A stretch of DNA of 64,000 bases from Dirofilaria immitis (GCA_024305405.1 JAKNDB010000054.1:434001-498000), one strand, 5' to 3'; positions 1 to 14,212 are shown, counted from the first letter of the stretch. Notes: generated by a model not told the origin, from the letters alone. Program-made: numbers and translations.

Positions 1-6
1 ATTAAA

Positions 7-3000
7 TCATGAATTTCGATTCTGAAAAGCGCGACGTCTTTTCGTGACGTTCATAACTGAATCATCTTGTTTTCTAACAGCTGCACTACCACATTCACTA
101 CCGTTCTAAAAAGGAGTTATGTTATTCAAGATTTTAACTTGACAAAAGAATTTTTTATTGACCTTAAAATGTTCAAATGAAAAGACTTCACATCATCCAA
201 AAATCTATTTTAACAAACTGCTTCACAATAGAAATTCATGAAAGCAATTCGTTTTTAAAGTTTCAATATTTTATTTTTATATTTGATTTTAACCTTTCTT
301 TACAAAATACAAAAAATACTTTACATGAAGTAAAATCCTGCTTCTTAAAACAAATATGAAACAAAAGCTTTTAAAACAAAGACAAACATACTTCAGGAGT
401 TTCAACGATTTCGTCCAAATCGCATTTTAATGTCTGTTTCAGGGCTTTCGGTGAAAGAATGGTGAACGACGTTTCCAAAATCGAATCACGTGACTAAAAA
501 AATTATGGTGAAAAGCGAGAAACATAAAATTCAACCAAAGACAAAATTCAACATTAATTTTAACCACCAACTATAGGCACAAGGCAGGTTATGACAAAAG
601 GGATATAGCTTAACAGAGGGAGACAATCGATCACTATTCAGTATGAAAATTTATCACTCACTCGGTATTGACTCAATCTTCTTGGTACTTCGGTTTCTTT
701 GCTTTTGTTAATCAATTCATTCGCATCTGGGATTTCAACTGGTTCTGGAAGTGGCTCCTGCTTTCTACGAATAGGTGTTTCACCTTAAATTGTAACTTTT
801 ACTTTCCAAGGAATTGTTATGGAAATGGAATAATTATAGAGATAATTTTCCACTTGATTATCAATAGAAAATTGTTTCGGTCTGTAATATGTAAGCATAT
901 AACAAAATTTTGAAATTTTTGATACCATCTATTGCATGATAATAACATCATAGAATAACCAGTGCTGGAACAGCAACACTAAACTGCACTTTTTCGAAAT
1001 TTAACAAATGTTATTTTTGATATTATGAAATGAGTAACTATTTCAGAAACTAAGAAAACAAACCAGTGCTTATCGGACGAACAATATTCCTTCCAATAAA
1101 TTGTTCGGTTCGAGAATGCGCTTCATCTAGTTCTTCAAGCAGTGATGATGATAATGTTCTACTTAGCTCCATCTAAATTCAAAAAAATCAAAACATTATT
1201 GGTGAACTTTTATTAATGAACTTATAAAAGAAACAAATTGATAAATGGAGGAAATTTTCACGTTTAAAATAAACTGTCAAATCAAATCAGAATAAAAGAA
1301 ATTTTTCACCTGATGCATGGCAACATTTGTATTTGAGCTTACTACTTCATTAAATTGCGCAGATACCACTTCCCTGATTTTGTAAATCCCTACATAACAT
1401 TTCCATTGTTTTGTGTATCTACAATATTTTATATTAATTTAATTCTAAAAAAATCATGAATATATATCGAGCAAAAATAAAACTATATTTATTATAAGCG
1501 AGAGATGTAGATGTGCTACGATAGAAGAAAATATATGCATAATATGTGCATGGTATTTGATATAATCGGATTCTCATTTCCGTACCCTCATTTTCAGTTC
1601 CATTTTAGCTTATTTATCTTAGATTCGGAACAAAAAAAAAGATTCTAGGTGATCCGTTTAACCAAATAATTAATCAACAATAAAATATATTAAACGATAT
1701 AACAAAAATCTAGGATTTTAACTTACCCCATCAACATACTCTCCGTGGAAAATAATTTTTCTGAAAAATCTTGTCGTAGTGCTCCCAAGCTATTTTATTA
1801 GGAAATGTCTCTTCGACGGCAGTTTTCACATATGTATGCTGTTTTTCACACGCAGACTGTTGCTCGGTCCTCAAAGACTTTAATTTCTCATTTACTTGTT
1901 GCGTTTCTTCTTTTGTCGTTTTAATATACGTTTCTAATATATCACCAACCTAATAAAAAAATATGCGTGAAATTTAGAAATAATATAGAATGCGGTCAAC
2001 AAAAGAGAAAACAACGAATTAAATAATAAAAACATTAATATATTCTCCATACTTCTAAAATGACAATATATCTTCTACAAAGCTCATGAAGACAACAAAA
2101 CAGAATTATATGAGCTTTTTAAAAGATATATTGAAAGACACTTGAATTAATCTATAAATTATAGAATCCAAAAAAAAAACGATTTCATTCACTTATTATT
2201 AAAAAGACCTTAAAACTTCATGTTTTGGAATAATGAATACCGAAACAAAACTACCAAAAATTTCCTGTTCATCTTTACAATCTTTAATGTTAATGGTCAT
2301 ATAAAAATGCCTATCCAATCCCTGGAACTTACCATGCGCTTCATTTCTTCTGCTTGTGACATGCTACGATTAGTATAACTGTTGGACACTTCATAAAAAT
2401 TTTTCCCCAGTAATTCGTATTCTTTTATCTGAAATCATTGTAAATATTCCTATATGCCAAATAGTCTGTTAAGATTATGCAGATATGACAAATGCTTTTG
2501 CATCGCAACTGTTCATTATTACATTTGTAATAATAAATGGACTGTTATCCATTTCAAATTTTATAAAGAATGTTAGATAGTTCCTCGAGAATATGTGAAC
2601 CTTTTCGACGTATCTTTTGAAAATGAAGACTCATACCAAGTTTAAGATTTGATAATCGAATATAGCTCACATTATTTGTTACAAAATCAGAAAATTTGTT
2701 GTATTGCTCGTATAATTTTTCGTAATAATTCTGTGCATCATTTATGAACACACAAATTTTCTTCAAAAACTGACAACTGAGTTGTCGATACCATCCTGAA
2801 CAACAATGTATGATTTTTAGAAAATTATGAAGCAATTAAAAACAAGTAAAACAAATTTCAAAGAATAAGCTGCATCCGTCCTTTTTCATGCCAAATTTTG
2901 TTATAAAGGCTTTCCTAAAGTATGCTCAAAAATAACAAACTTTCTTCTTGAATTTCTCATAAAATGTCCAAAAATCTTGCATCAGATATTAAAATTACCG

Positions 3001-6000
3001 AATCAGTAAAAAAGTTATCAACTGCGAACGAAGCAATTCTACGTAGTTCAGAAATACGTGCATATCTTTTTCCACATTCGATTTCGTTCGTTCTGGAATT
3101 ATCTCTCAATACTTCGAAGTTTGATTACATTCAAATTTGAGCAAGCTCTATTACATCGCATTTGAATTATAATACCAAACAACAGATTTTGTATGAAAAA
3201 TTATATTGTAATTGTAATAAAATGCTAAACAGAAATCACGAGTAGGAGCTTCATAAAAACTGAGAAGTCGCACTGCTTCATTTAAAAACGAAGAAAATAC
3301 GCAGCGAGATATATCACTTGAGAGTATTTAAATTATTAATTATTCTAAAACCAGTATCATTACACAAATTAATTTCCGATTTGATTTTCACTCACAGATA
3401 TAAAAAGTTTTCGATTTTTTATTAATCCCAAATTTGAATCAAAATAATTCACTTCAAACTGGGGCTTGAAGTCCTAAACTACTTCTCATTGTACTTGGTA
3501 TCACTGTCATTTAATGTTATCTTGATATATGCTTAGTTCCGATTCAAAAAAATAATAGAGAAAAACATAAAAACTTCTCACCGCAACAATCCGTTATTTT
3601 CTTCATTTCTGACTGTAACAGATTATTCCAATCCTCAACGCCTTTCTTCAGTTTAGTAGCACTCTGTGCACTGTTTCTTGTACACTGGACATACAATTTT
3701 TCATTTTCACTTGCCGCATTACGGAAAACATCAATTTTGTCATGTGTTTTATCCAATTCCCACGTCAAAAGTGAACAGTTTTCACGAAGCTAAAAACAAC
3801 TGGATCTTAAACATAGAATTTCTATTTTACAAATAGGTAAAATTCAAAATCATTGTATTATAAAAATTCGCTCTACAGATCTATGATCTTTAATCTCTCT
3901 AAATGACTGATACTAGCCTGTATATTCTCTGACTGGCTTCGATTCGCTGATTCTTGCAACTTCTTCAAAACGGATTGATGATTCGTCAAAATCGATTTAC
4001 AGTCTGCTAACTCCTTTAAATTCAATTTAATACCAACAAATTTGGTCCATTAAAAATGCTTCGATTTACAGTCTGCTAACTCCTTTAAATTCAATTTAAT
4101 ACCAACAAATTTGGTCCATTAAAAATGCTAACTACCAGAAAGAATATTTTAAACGTTAAGCCTCATTTCTAATACAAAACAATTTGAAATTACCATTTCT
4201 AATACTGTTAAATTATGTCAGTGATTTTCATACAAATAATAGAATTTGCAGAGTACAACCTTTGACAATGATCCTTAATTTTTCTTTAAATTAATACCAA
4301 ACGTGCTAGTAAATATGACCTACCAAGCTTAGTTCAGCATTTTCATTACAACGCTCTTTATATTTCTGTTCCATATGCTTATAACGTTCATAAAGACGGC
4401 CATAATGCTGGCCCATGAATTCTGCATCTTGCATAAGCTATAAAAATATCCACAGAATTTTAGTATGTATAATAAAAATAATACATATTTAATTCAAACA
4501 GTATGCTTCAAGTTTCGAATATTTTTCATCATGAGACTATTGAAGCATAAAATGCCATGATAAATGATTTCCTAGATGTATGCTGCTCTATATAGCATTG
4601 AACAAAAAAAAATGTTACCACGATGGCAAGGACAATGTCTAGCTGACATAATGAATTGTTTTCATGAAAGAAAAACCTAACTAAATGTAAAAGCTTGCCA
4701 ATTGAATGCGTTCAAGAACCGCTTGTAATTCATCAGTGAGTGTTTCAATTTGTTGGCTCTGTTGTGCAAGTTGCGTACTCATGTTCCTGCAAATGTTACT
4801 TAGGAAATTTTCAAATTAATATTATTCATAAAAGTATATTGAAACAGAGAAAATCAAATCTGAATCAAATACGTTTAAAATAATATAAAATACATGTGCG
4901 AAGTTTACTCATAATTTTGACGATCAACAAAGAAGCCAGTCTTGTCGCGAGCAGCTTGCAAATCACGCATCAGGCGATTCATTTCGTCATTGTAAGCCTG
5001 AAAAACGATAATTGAGAACCTATGCAATTATTTGAAGCTGAAAATTGTTCAACTAAAAATGAGACTATTCCAAGGAATTGATAAGTCCATAGGGATGTCG
5101 AAAACAAATGAACTACAATTATTATGATTTTCCCATTGATCGTGTCAAAATTCGACGAGATTTCCATTGAATATACCTTAAGCAAAGCACGATGCGTTAA
5201 TTTCTGATTTATTTCAGGTTGATTCTTGATATTCTTTGCAGTTGAAGCATACTCCAATGTACTAATTGATTCCTCAACAGAAAAGTAATAAAAAGGAAAC
5301 CGAAATATATATTCAGAAAACTTCCTTAACTGCTAAATTCTCGAGATTTCAATGAAAATGCATTATCTTTAATTTTACAAAATAAAAGTTAAAATGCATA
5401 GCTAACAATAATAACATACTTCAATATTGTTAGAAGCAGGCGATAATGTTGCTACAATGGTAGTAATAGTTTTTCCACCTAATGAGTCTTGTAAAATTCT
5501 CGTAAGTTTGCTCTCCCTAAATCAATGAATTACAAATTGTACAGTTTTCTGTACAGTTACAGTTTTCATTTCTTTTAAGGCAGTGCTACACAGATTTACT
5601 GTGGTTTGAAATGTGATCTTTCTGTATTTTGTGTACAGCGCAAATTATAATTGAAAGCGCTAATGTATTCTATAACAGGTATAGAATATTATCATTTTCT
5701 TTCGATTTTGACTTATTTTTTAAAAAAAAAATTAGCAAAAAATTTTAGTCGGTATGATAATTATTATATCTTTTTAACAAAGAATTCTTGCAAAATAAAA
5801 ACACAAAAATGACCTGAATGATACCTGTATGGTACATGGCTAGCTCCCGAAGTTAAAGCCATTATAACTCGACCGAGAGTCAACAAGGACTGATTGATAC
5901 TTCCTACGAATAACGCAGAATATTAAATTTAGTTCAAGCAAATAGATTTTAACAGAATCAAAAATTTCAGGAAGTAAAAACAGTTGCGGACAACTTCAAT

Positions 6001-7850
6001 TAGGTATAGAGATAAAAAATTAACCAACCTGCTTCTCGAGCCCTTTTATCAATCGAACCAGAACGACCAATATTTTCCGAACCAGCCAAATCAATTAGAC
6101 TTAACTTTCCTTGTTTGATAACTTCTTCTCCACTAACAGTATTTTCCCGAATTACAACTGTTATTGTGAAAACTGTGTGCGAACGACTGAAAATGCAGTG
6201 AGAAAAAGAGAAATTTAAACTGTTTAAAAATTATATTTATTGTACTATACCTTGAATTCAGATTCATTTGAGTCATGGCAGTTCTTCGTTTCTCTGCACC
6301 CTCTTCAGCAATTCACGAACTTCAAGACGGTCAGATACTGGAACTTCTTCCAAGCCACTAATGATTACCGAACCCTAAACTTTCCAGAATATATCAATTT
6401 CTGCGATTTTCATAAGCACCACAATATTAATAAATCGCAAAATGGTTACCTTCCGCACAGAATCTTCGAAAAGACGTAATCTTGCATGACCTAGCTCAGC
6501 GTTCCCAAGCAAATCGTACAATTCTTCGTTGTATAACTCAACATATGATACTCGAACAGAGAACTCTTCCGCATCCTTTAAAAACTTCGATAATATGCTT
6601 ATTTGGATGGATTTAGAAAAGCTGTGCACTACATATGAGTCTTTGTAATGAAATAAGGTTTGTCATCTGAATTATACAACCATGATTGTTTTATAAATTT
6701 AAAATCTTAAATGAACAATTTTCTTAGTAATGATTCAATTGATAGATAAATAGAGCTATTGGCTAAATATTTAAATCAAAATTCTATAGTTAAAATTGAT
6801 AGAAATAATGAATTTTCTATATTAGCAATACCTGGTTTTCCAATTCAGTAAAAATGTGCTGCAAAGCTCGTGGTACTATTCCAACTGACGAATCTTCATT
6901 CCATGAATGCTCATAAATTGAACTGATTTGCTCACCTTCCATTGTAAATGTTTTGCCAGTACTAGTCTGTCCATAGCTGAAAATAATCTTATTTAAATAT
7001 ATCATGTGAGAAGATAAAAGAGGTAAAAAGTTATAAAAATGATACGGTAGCTAGATAGATATTAAATACACACTTACGCAAATAAAGTGCAGTTGTAACC
7101 AGCAAGAACATTCTTGACCAATGGTTCAACCAAGTCGAAATATATATCGAGTTGTTTTGCATGCGTCCCATACACCTAATTTAAACATGTAAGGTTCCAT
7201 GACAAGCATTAAATAAAAAAACAAATCAAACTTTAATTAAAAATTCTCGATATCAAAAACGAGGAAAAATTCCATTCATTATATTTACTATCTTAACAAA
7301 AAGATATCAAACAACCCAGGTTTCATTCCTTGTGTTTTCTCATGAAAAATCATAACCTACATGCTACACTTAAAAATTTATTTTTGCAAAACAAACATAT
7401 TATAGTGCTCAACAAAAAGCGAAAACACAACGAATGAAACCATTCAGTCAAAATTCCATTTGGATGATAGTGGATCGAGTGGTATCTTGCGGTTCATGGA
7501 TCTATAAAGTCCAATCGTACCTATCCAAAATGAAGTTCAAACCTTGTCAAATGGCCCGAATTCCTTATTGACTCCTCGGTCAATCACAGCTATAGTCCGT
7601 TTGCGAGCATTTGCCATTATTGCTGAACGAGCCTTTTCGGCAATCTCGTTATCATTCATCGGCCTAAATTCGATATGTTTTACTTTATAATTGTTTTATT
7701 TTGGATAAAAACTGCAAAAAAATTTGTGTACCTCTCTAATCTCCTTATTCTTACATGGTTAATTACTTGTAATAAAAAATTCGTCTACCTTATCCGAACA
7801 GCAACACGTACATTTTTGCCAGTTTTAGAATTTTTATCAATATTCGACAT
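7..7850 (-). CDS. bmk-1: Kinesin-5 (BimC/Eg5 family) mitotic motor, complete
   Basis: A plus-end motor that cross-links and slides antiparallel microtubules in the spindle. About 24 exons give roughly 950 residues, close to C. elegans BMK-1. The motor comes first: [21 protein letters not shown] (7789-7850), then exons 7543-7663, 7078-7175, 6832-6976 (P-loop GQTSTGKT), 6450-6575, 6251-6374, 6029-6186 (switch I NSSRSH across the junction, switch II DLAGSE), 5825-5903, 5420-5516 and 5177-5272. A long polar stalk follows in exons down to about 1.3 kb. The tail has a BimC box, [10 protein letters not shown], formed across exons 1064-1172 and 662-783 and a likely Cdk1 site. The last exons are 392-493 and 7-105, ending in a basic KRRRA segment. 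Exon 6251-6374 needs one extra G at the GGG run 6299-6301, probably an assembly error. The donor near 4697 appears to be GC. A TTTCAG acceptor lies 5 bases before the ATG. Stalk exons between 1.3 and 3.1 kb are less certain. Confidence 0.9.
3992..4129. repeat. Perfect 69-bp tandem duplication over a kinesin splice acceptor
   Basis: Two adjacent identical 69-base copies (3992-4060 and 4061-4129). Each contains the 3' splice site and the first 22 bases of the same kinesin-5 stalk exon (reverse strand, exon starting ELADCKS). The copy nearer 4129 is a decoy: splicing into it reads ELADCKS and then reaches a stop within a few codons. Confidence 0.9.
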
Positions 7851-9932
7851 TTTCACTGAAATTATAACAATATGATTAGACAAAAATGCTGGGATAACGT
7901 ACATTTCCCAAAAATACTATTTGGGCATATGCTTTATTTTGTACATTTTCATCAGACAACACATTTTTCCCCGATTTTAATTCCAAAAAAAGAAAATTAA
8001 ACAACCAAAATCCAAAATCAAAAGTAAGATCGAAATATTTTCAAATATAGTTCGAAATCTCAAATTTCCAAAATACATCATAATTTTTTGCTTAAACTTC
8101 CTTATTTCATTACAATAATCAATAAGGATTTTACTTCATAATGATGAGATGTGAAACAACAGATGATAAGAAAACAGAACTCGATTGCATTAACAAAATT
8201 ATTTAGCTTTTTCTGAATTACCCTGGATGAAGAATGCTTCAGATTCCAGCTAACACCTTCATTAAGAACCTTTGCTAGATAGTTCTCTAAGATGTCGGCC
8301 AAACGCCACTATTTCTTATAGATAACTTTCTGCTTAATGTTGGCCTGATTTCAAATGTGAAGAAGGAAATGAATATGCCACAAGATTTGTGCATTAAATT
8401 TAATCAAATATCTAACAATTTTCAAAATTTAAATATTGTAAAAATGGTTCGTTGTAGCCCTAGTTTGGGATCATAAATAGCAGAATTAGTACTGCATTTA
8501 AATTTCAGTATTTTCATTCATTTAAGATTGGAAGAATCATAACTTTTCATCACAGCGACTAACTTTGTCGCAATAGAGAATTGAATGCATTGTGACGATC
8601 TGTCTCATGTACCATCTCAATCCTAAACCACCTTTCCACGACAAATTAATTTCTAAGAATGCAATATAATCTCAAGATGAATTATTTTTAAGAGAAAGCT
8701 CATGGTACTTATGAGTATCACAATTATGCCCCTGAATTAAAACTATATCATTTCAACTAATAGTTACCTTTAAAAATAACGATTAATGATATACAAAATT
8801 GACTTCAAAAACGAATTATAAGAAATACAAAATTGAACGAATACTGATACAATAAAGAAAGCAAAATTTTGATGGGACAAAAGAAATGTTGCTGTGAATG
8901 AAACGACCGAATATCCAAAACAAATCCAACGGAATTTTCAAATAGTACCACCAGCACAAAGTTACAGATATAACCATCACAAAATCATACACACATATCC
9001 ATCAAGTTTCACCCCCGACTTGGAATGACCAAACGGTTGACCCCTAGGGTCAGTGATACCACTACTGTGATCTATGGCAACAACATTACCTTGGAAAATT
9101 ATATCTAAATTATCCCGCCAAAATTTCATCATGCCCATCATGAAATTTTTGATCCCTTGAATTAATGCCGATGGAAAAGTATGACAATCCCCGCTCGTTT
9201 GGTAATAGCTTTCCTGCGTGCATTATATCATGATCAATAAATTATTTGATAGGATTAGCATCTTTTGTTTAAAGTCAATCATATCTTTCTGTTTATCAAT
9301 CGATCTTTACTCATTTCGTAATGCATTTGTGGGATGAGAAGTGATTTTTTCTCTTATTTCGTTCGGACGAAATGGGTATAAATTATAGATGTTTTTATTT
9401 AAATGAACTTAATTATCTTATGTATAATTAATTATTTATTCGTTTATTGCTTTCTTGTGTTTTTTTAAATGTGATTTTAAAAATATAAAATTTGATGCTA
9501 AACTCAATAATTCGAAAATTTAGCAAAATATTACGGTAATGTTTATTGAGCAAATGCTGTAATGATATTTTTGTGTATTTGTTTACTTATATATCTTTAT
9601 ATTTCCTGTACACTTATATCCCCTGTATATGGTGATATCATAGAATTAATAATTATAAAAATTTGCAATCACTGATTTGATTAGAATAGGTTTTTATTTG
9701 AGATGTGTATAACCATAGACAAACAGTATGATATGTGAATGTACTAATTAAACAGGTTTATTATAAAGCACTATAACTTAGCCATGTGAATTACATGTGC
9801 AACCATTATCGGAACTTTTTGTATACACTCAAATATTTTAATTTGTTTAAATATAGACGAGTTAAGTTCATTTATTTAATGATTTAATGAATGTCGTAAA
9901 TGCTAAAATATATAAGAACAATATTTTTACAG
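7851..9932. other. Divergent intergenic region between kinesin-5 and the sphingomyelin synthase-related gene
   Basis: About 2.1 kb of AT-rich DNA shared as the upstream region of two genes that point away from each other. On the left edge, reverse strand, TTTCAG followed by tgaaa precedes the kinesin ATG. On the right edge TTTTTACAG at 9924-9932 precedes the next ATG. I see no coding exon. The short reverse open frame at 8102-8302 has no recognisable similarity. Confidence 0.6.
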
Positions 9933-9936
9933 ATTC

Positions 9937-12900
9937 ATGCTTTCCCAACCGGTAATTATGGCTGATTTCGATATGTTGTGCAATAATAATGATGAATGGA
10001 GGGAATGTGAAGTGGGAAATATTCAAAATAGTAGCGATTATCACCAAATCGTCACAATGCCACCTGAAAATGGAATTATGCGGATGTTGCTACATGGCTT
10101 AGTGGACAAGGCTTTGAAAAATATGCTGAGATTATCGCTTATAGGCATAAGGTATTGTTCGTATGTTTGTCCATAAGTAATTTTATAGTCAACTGAATAA
10201 GTAGTAAATTATCACTTAATCTGTGAATATATTTGACAGCAGTATTATTTATCATTTATAAATTTATTATTTGATGAATATGTTTGAAAACAAGTTCAAT
10301 TAGATTCTACGTCTATTTTTCCCATTTTCTATTATCTGAAAAAGAAACGGTCTTCGACAATCTATTCAGTTTTTGTCTTTCATAAATGCATTTTAGATCG
10401 ATGGTCGTACATTGCTTATGCTAAGTGAAATCGATTTACGCGAGAAGCCATTGAAACTGGATTGTCTTGGTGATATTAAACGTATTTCTTTGGCTATTTC
10501 GCGGTTAAGAACCGATGCAGCAGCACCTTTGAAAGCTGCGGTTAGTATTTCCATGGTCCAATAAATTCTTGAATTTAGAATGAGGAGATTTTTTGGATTC
10601 TACTGAATCATTATTTATTTATAAATTTATATTTATCATTGTAGCTGCATCAAACCAATGTGAACGCGATTATAACCATAATAATAAGGACAAAATGGAT
10701 ACGGTCAGTGCAGCATAAGTACATTCTGATCGCTTCAGGTTGTGCTGACGACTAGAATTATTTACACGGAAAACTATTCTGTCAAATTTTTTTCATTGAA
10801 ATGTTTTATAAGTGTTTCATGCTGTCAATGTTTTGAATAGATGGCTTCCAGTTACTGGTAATTCAGCACAACTTATTTGGTCAGATACTTTTTAGTTGAT
10901 AGTTGGATGAATTTCACCAAAAATTATTTTTCAGTCAGTGATACATAACAGCATTCAACTAGCTGTTGAAAACAATAAGAACCAAATATCATTTACTGGA
11001 AATAATCGCGTACTAACTAATCCAAGTGATTTTCCGGTTAATGTGGATTATAGGCATGAAGTAACGCCTACAGCGAACGCCGATACAAAAATTTCATGTA
11101 GAACAAGGTGCTAAATTGCTACACGCTATGCTATATTACGATTATGTTTATTACATTGTCGCGGCCTATTTTTCTTTTCATTATTTTATTCGATGAGATA
11201 GCTGTTTCATTCAGTTTTAGCATGATATTAAGAAAGATGCTATTATGTATGAAGCAGGCCAACAGTATCGCATTTTTTTATAGCTGTGTTAAGTATGACA
11301 TACTTCTATTAGCTGATAATAATTATCTCGTAAATCAAGCTGTTTGAGAAGACCCAAAACCATTTCTGTTTTCAGTGAAAATGCGCGATTAGTTTTGGAC
11401 AATATAACTGCAAATCCGTTGGATAAGGGACGATTAAAGAGAATGCATCTTCTGAGCAGGGAAGATTTAATACGACAGGTAGGTAATTTGATTCTAATTG
11501 TATTTGTTTTATGATGCAACGTTAAATTTTTAATGAGTTTAGTGATCGACATTTTGGCATATGAGTTTGAATAGGTGGTTGTTTTATTTTTTCACGTATC
11601 AAAAATGCACTTATGTTTGAAAAATTTCTAGTATATATTATCATATGTCGTTTTAGGAAAATTAATAAACAAATTGCAGGTGGAAAGCCCCGATACAAAA
11701 ATTAAGTTGTTCATAAAATTAACGATTGCTTTTTGTTACTGCATGTCTTCCTTATTGATTACTGCTTTTGTAATGGTTCTCGTTCATGATCGCGTACCAG
11801 GTGAGTAAAAAGCAACTCACTTGTTTTTGTCATTACAAAAAGTCTGTTTAAAAGGAGAAATCTGAAAACGACTGAAGCGCTATTGTATTTTAAACAGTTT
11901 ATTTGTGAGCATCACTTGTTAATAATAAAATAATATCTGCTAGCGAGTTTTAGATGTGAAAATGTATCCGCCTTTGCCGGACATTGTGCTTGATAATTTG
12001 CCACTGATACCATGGGCTTTTCAAGTTTGTGAAGTAATAGCGGTTTTATTAGCATCCCTGTGGTTTATGATTTTATTCTTCCATAAACATCGGTATTTTT
12101 TAAAATAATCATTAATAAGTTATTGTTTTGGAATTTGATAGGTAATAATCATTGGCATTTAGTTTCACCAGAATGGTGTACTCAGTCTCTTTCAAAAAAT
12201 ATATGAGTTCTAAAAACTTCAGAAGCATGTGTAACTTTGTTTAATTATTAACAATATGATATGTGCTAAATATTTTATTTTTTAGATATTTATGCTGTAT
12301 GAGTGTTATCATTATTTGTCATAGAATCTTTTAAATCGAAAGTCTAGAGACATTCTTTGAAAGTATTCACCAAAAAGATTGCTATTTGTTTTAAAATTTG
12401 AAACTTAGATCTAATCAGTTGAGAAGCAGGAATATGAACAAGTAACCTTTTTGTTTTCTTTTCAGGATTGTCATACTCCGGCGTATGTTCTCGTTGGTTG
12501 GAACTGTCTTCCTATTACGTTGTGTTACAATGCTGATTACATCCTTATCTGTGCCAGGTCTACATTTGGAATGCCGTTCACAGGTATTTTTTATTTTTTT
12601 ATTTTTTATAATTAGAGAGATGTTATTTTGATATTGGTAAGCATTATTTTGACTTCACTAAAGCAATCTTCATTTCTTTATTCTCTATCACAGACAGTAT
12701 TGTTTTTAATGCTTGCATCATTATTCAATAATAATTTTTTTCAGCTCAAGCCTAAGCTGCTTATATCTCGTAAGAAAAAGTTTTTTTCGTGATTGTTAGA
12801 AATATTAGATTGATTATCAGTTGCTTAATGTTTTAACAGAGTTATGGCACGTTCATGGCACGACTCAACCAAGCTTATAATATTTGGTCACACTTTGGTA

Positions 12901-14212
12901 TGTCGATCCATGGTGTGCGAACTTGTGGCGACTATATGTTTAGTGGTCATACAACAGCATTAACATTATTGAACCATTTCATCAATGAATGTTAGCTTAT
13001 ATTTTTCATTTTCATCTATGTTTTTATACTATTTACAATGCTTTCTTATTTAGCTGAAATTAATCATTTGTATATTTCGTCTTTGCATTTCTACTGTTAG
13101 TAATATTATCGGTTAATATGTAATATTTCAGAAATGTTTTTTTTTTTTTTTTTTTTTTTAACACCAATCTTTGCATTATTTACGATGATTCTGTACATCC
13201 GTTATTTAAATAAGGAATATCCCTTCTGACCGATTCATTTATAACTAATGGAGTGGCACATCATATGAGAAAAAGAAATTTTCATTTATGATTGTAGAAA
13301 ATAGACAAGTTCGAAATATAATAGTAAATTTGAACAAAATTTACAGACACTCCAGATTCATGGTATATTTTGCATACGATAACTTGGGTTTTAAATCTCT
13401 TCGGAATATTTTTCATTCTGGCTGGCCACGAACACTATAGCATTGATGTATTCATTGCATTCTACATCTCATCTCGAATGTTTTTATATTATCACGCATA
13501 TGCTTATCAAGTCAATTCAGTCGGAAGCGATAATCGAATGAGATTATGGTTTCCACTTGGCTGGCATGTTTTAGTTTTTATCATAATTTTTTTCATACAG
13601 ATTTACAAGTTTTTATCGAGTTTTTGATTGTGATAATTTAAGACGATTTTTCTGGATATAATTGCAGCGTTCATTAGTAATAAGAACACAGTTCTAATAA
13701 GAATGCAGTTGTTCTAATTTGAGCAGGAAGTATCATTTTGCAGATAGTAAATAAATAAGTTAAATCAAGATGATCAATCCAGAAAAAATCCATCGATGGA
13801 ATTGTTGGAGATTCAAATGCAGCATCCATCTTGACTCATTATTTTAAAGACCTATACTATTTTTCAGGTTTTTCGAAGCTGGTGGGCAAGGTCGTGTTGC
13901 AAATGATTTTGATCTACCTCTTAATTTTCCTGTAATTTCATTTCCTGCATTTGCAAAAAGATTATATGGAAGAAGACAAGAAAAAGCAGATTTAGATAAA
14001 AATTATTGTCTAATCTCGTTGTGGATGCTTGTGATATTTCGATGGATCGCAGCAAGCATCTTAAAAGACGCAGAAATAAAAAAATGAAGCATTATACGGA
14101 GGACGCGGAGGACACTAATTCTGGAAAAAATTTTTGTGATTTTGTTTCTCTAGTAATTATAAATGGGGAAATCGAGAAAAACATGTTAGAAAAATATCTT
14201 AGTTTTCTATGA
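9937..14212 (+). CDS. SAM-domain sphingomyelin synthase-related protein (SMSr/SAMD8 type)
   Basis: An integral membrane phosphotransferase of the lipid phosphate phosphatase fold that moves a phospho-head-group onto ceramide. SMSr members make ceramide phosphoethanolamine and often act at the ER. Exons: 9937-10151 and 10397-10540 form a SAM domain ([15 protein letters not shown], then [14 protein letters not shown] and LGDIKR). Then 10645-10738, 10935-11107, 11376-11478, 11680-11800 (first membrane helix, VHDRVP), 11954-12092 (YPPLPD), 12466-12583, perhaps 12745-12769, 12840-12990 (catalytic [10 protein letters not shown]), 13347-13548 ([11 protein letters not shown]) and 13868 onward. The SAM frame needs one extra A at 10067-10070. 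The observed last frame stops at 14087. One extra A in the A run near 14000 would instead give a hydrophilic basic tail ([10 protein letters not shown]) ending at 14212, which suits a cytoplasmic C-terminus better. Exon 12745-12769 does not phase cleanly. ATG follows a TTTTTACAG acceptor by 4 bases. Confidence 0.85.

Noticed and set aside
8102..8302. Reverse open frame MADILENYLAK... as an upstream kinesin exon
   Set aside because: The kinesin start exon at 7789-7850 is complete with an acceptor directly before its ATG, and this frame has no similarity to a motor N-terminus.
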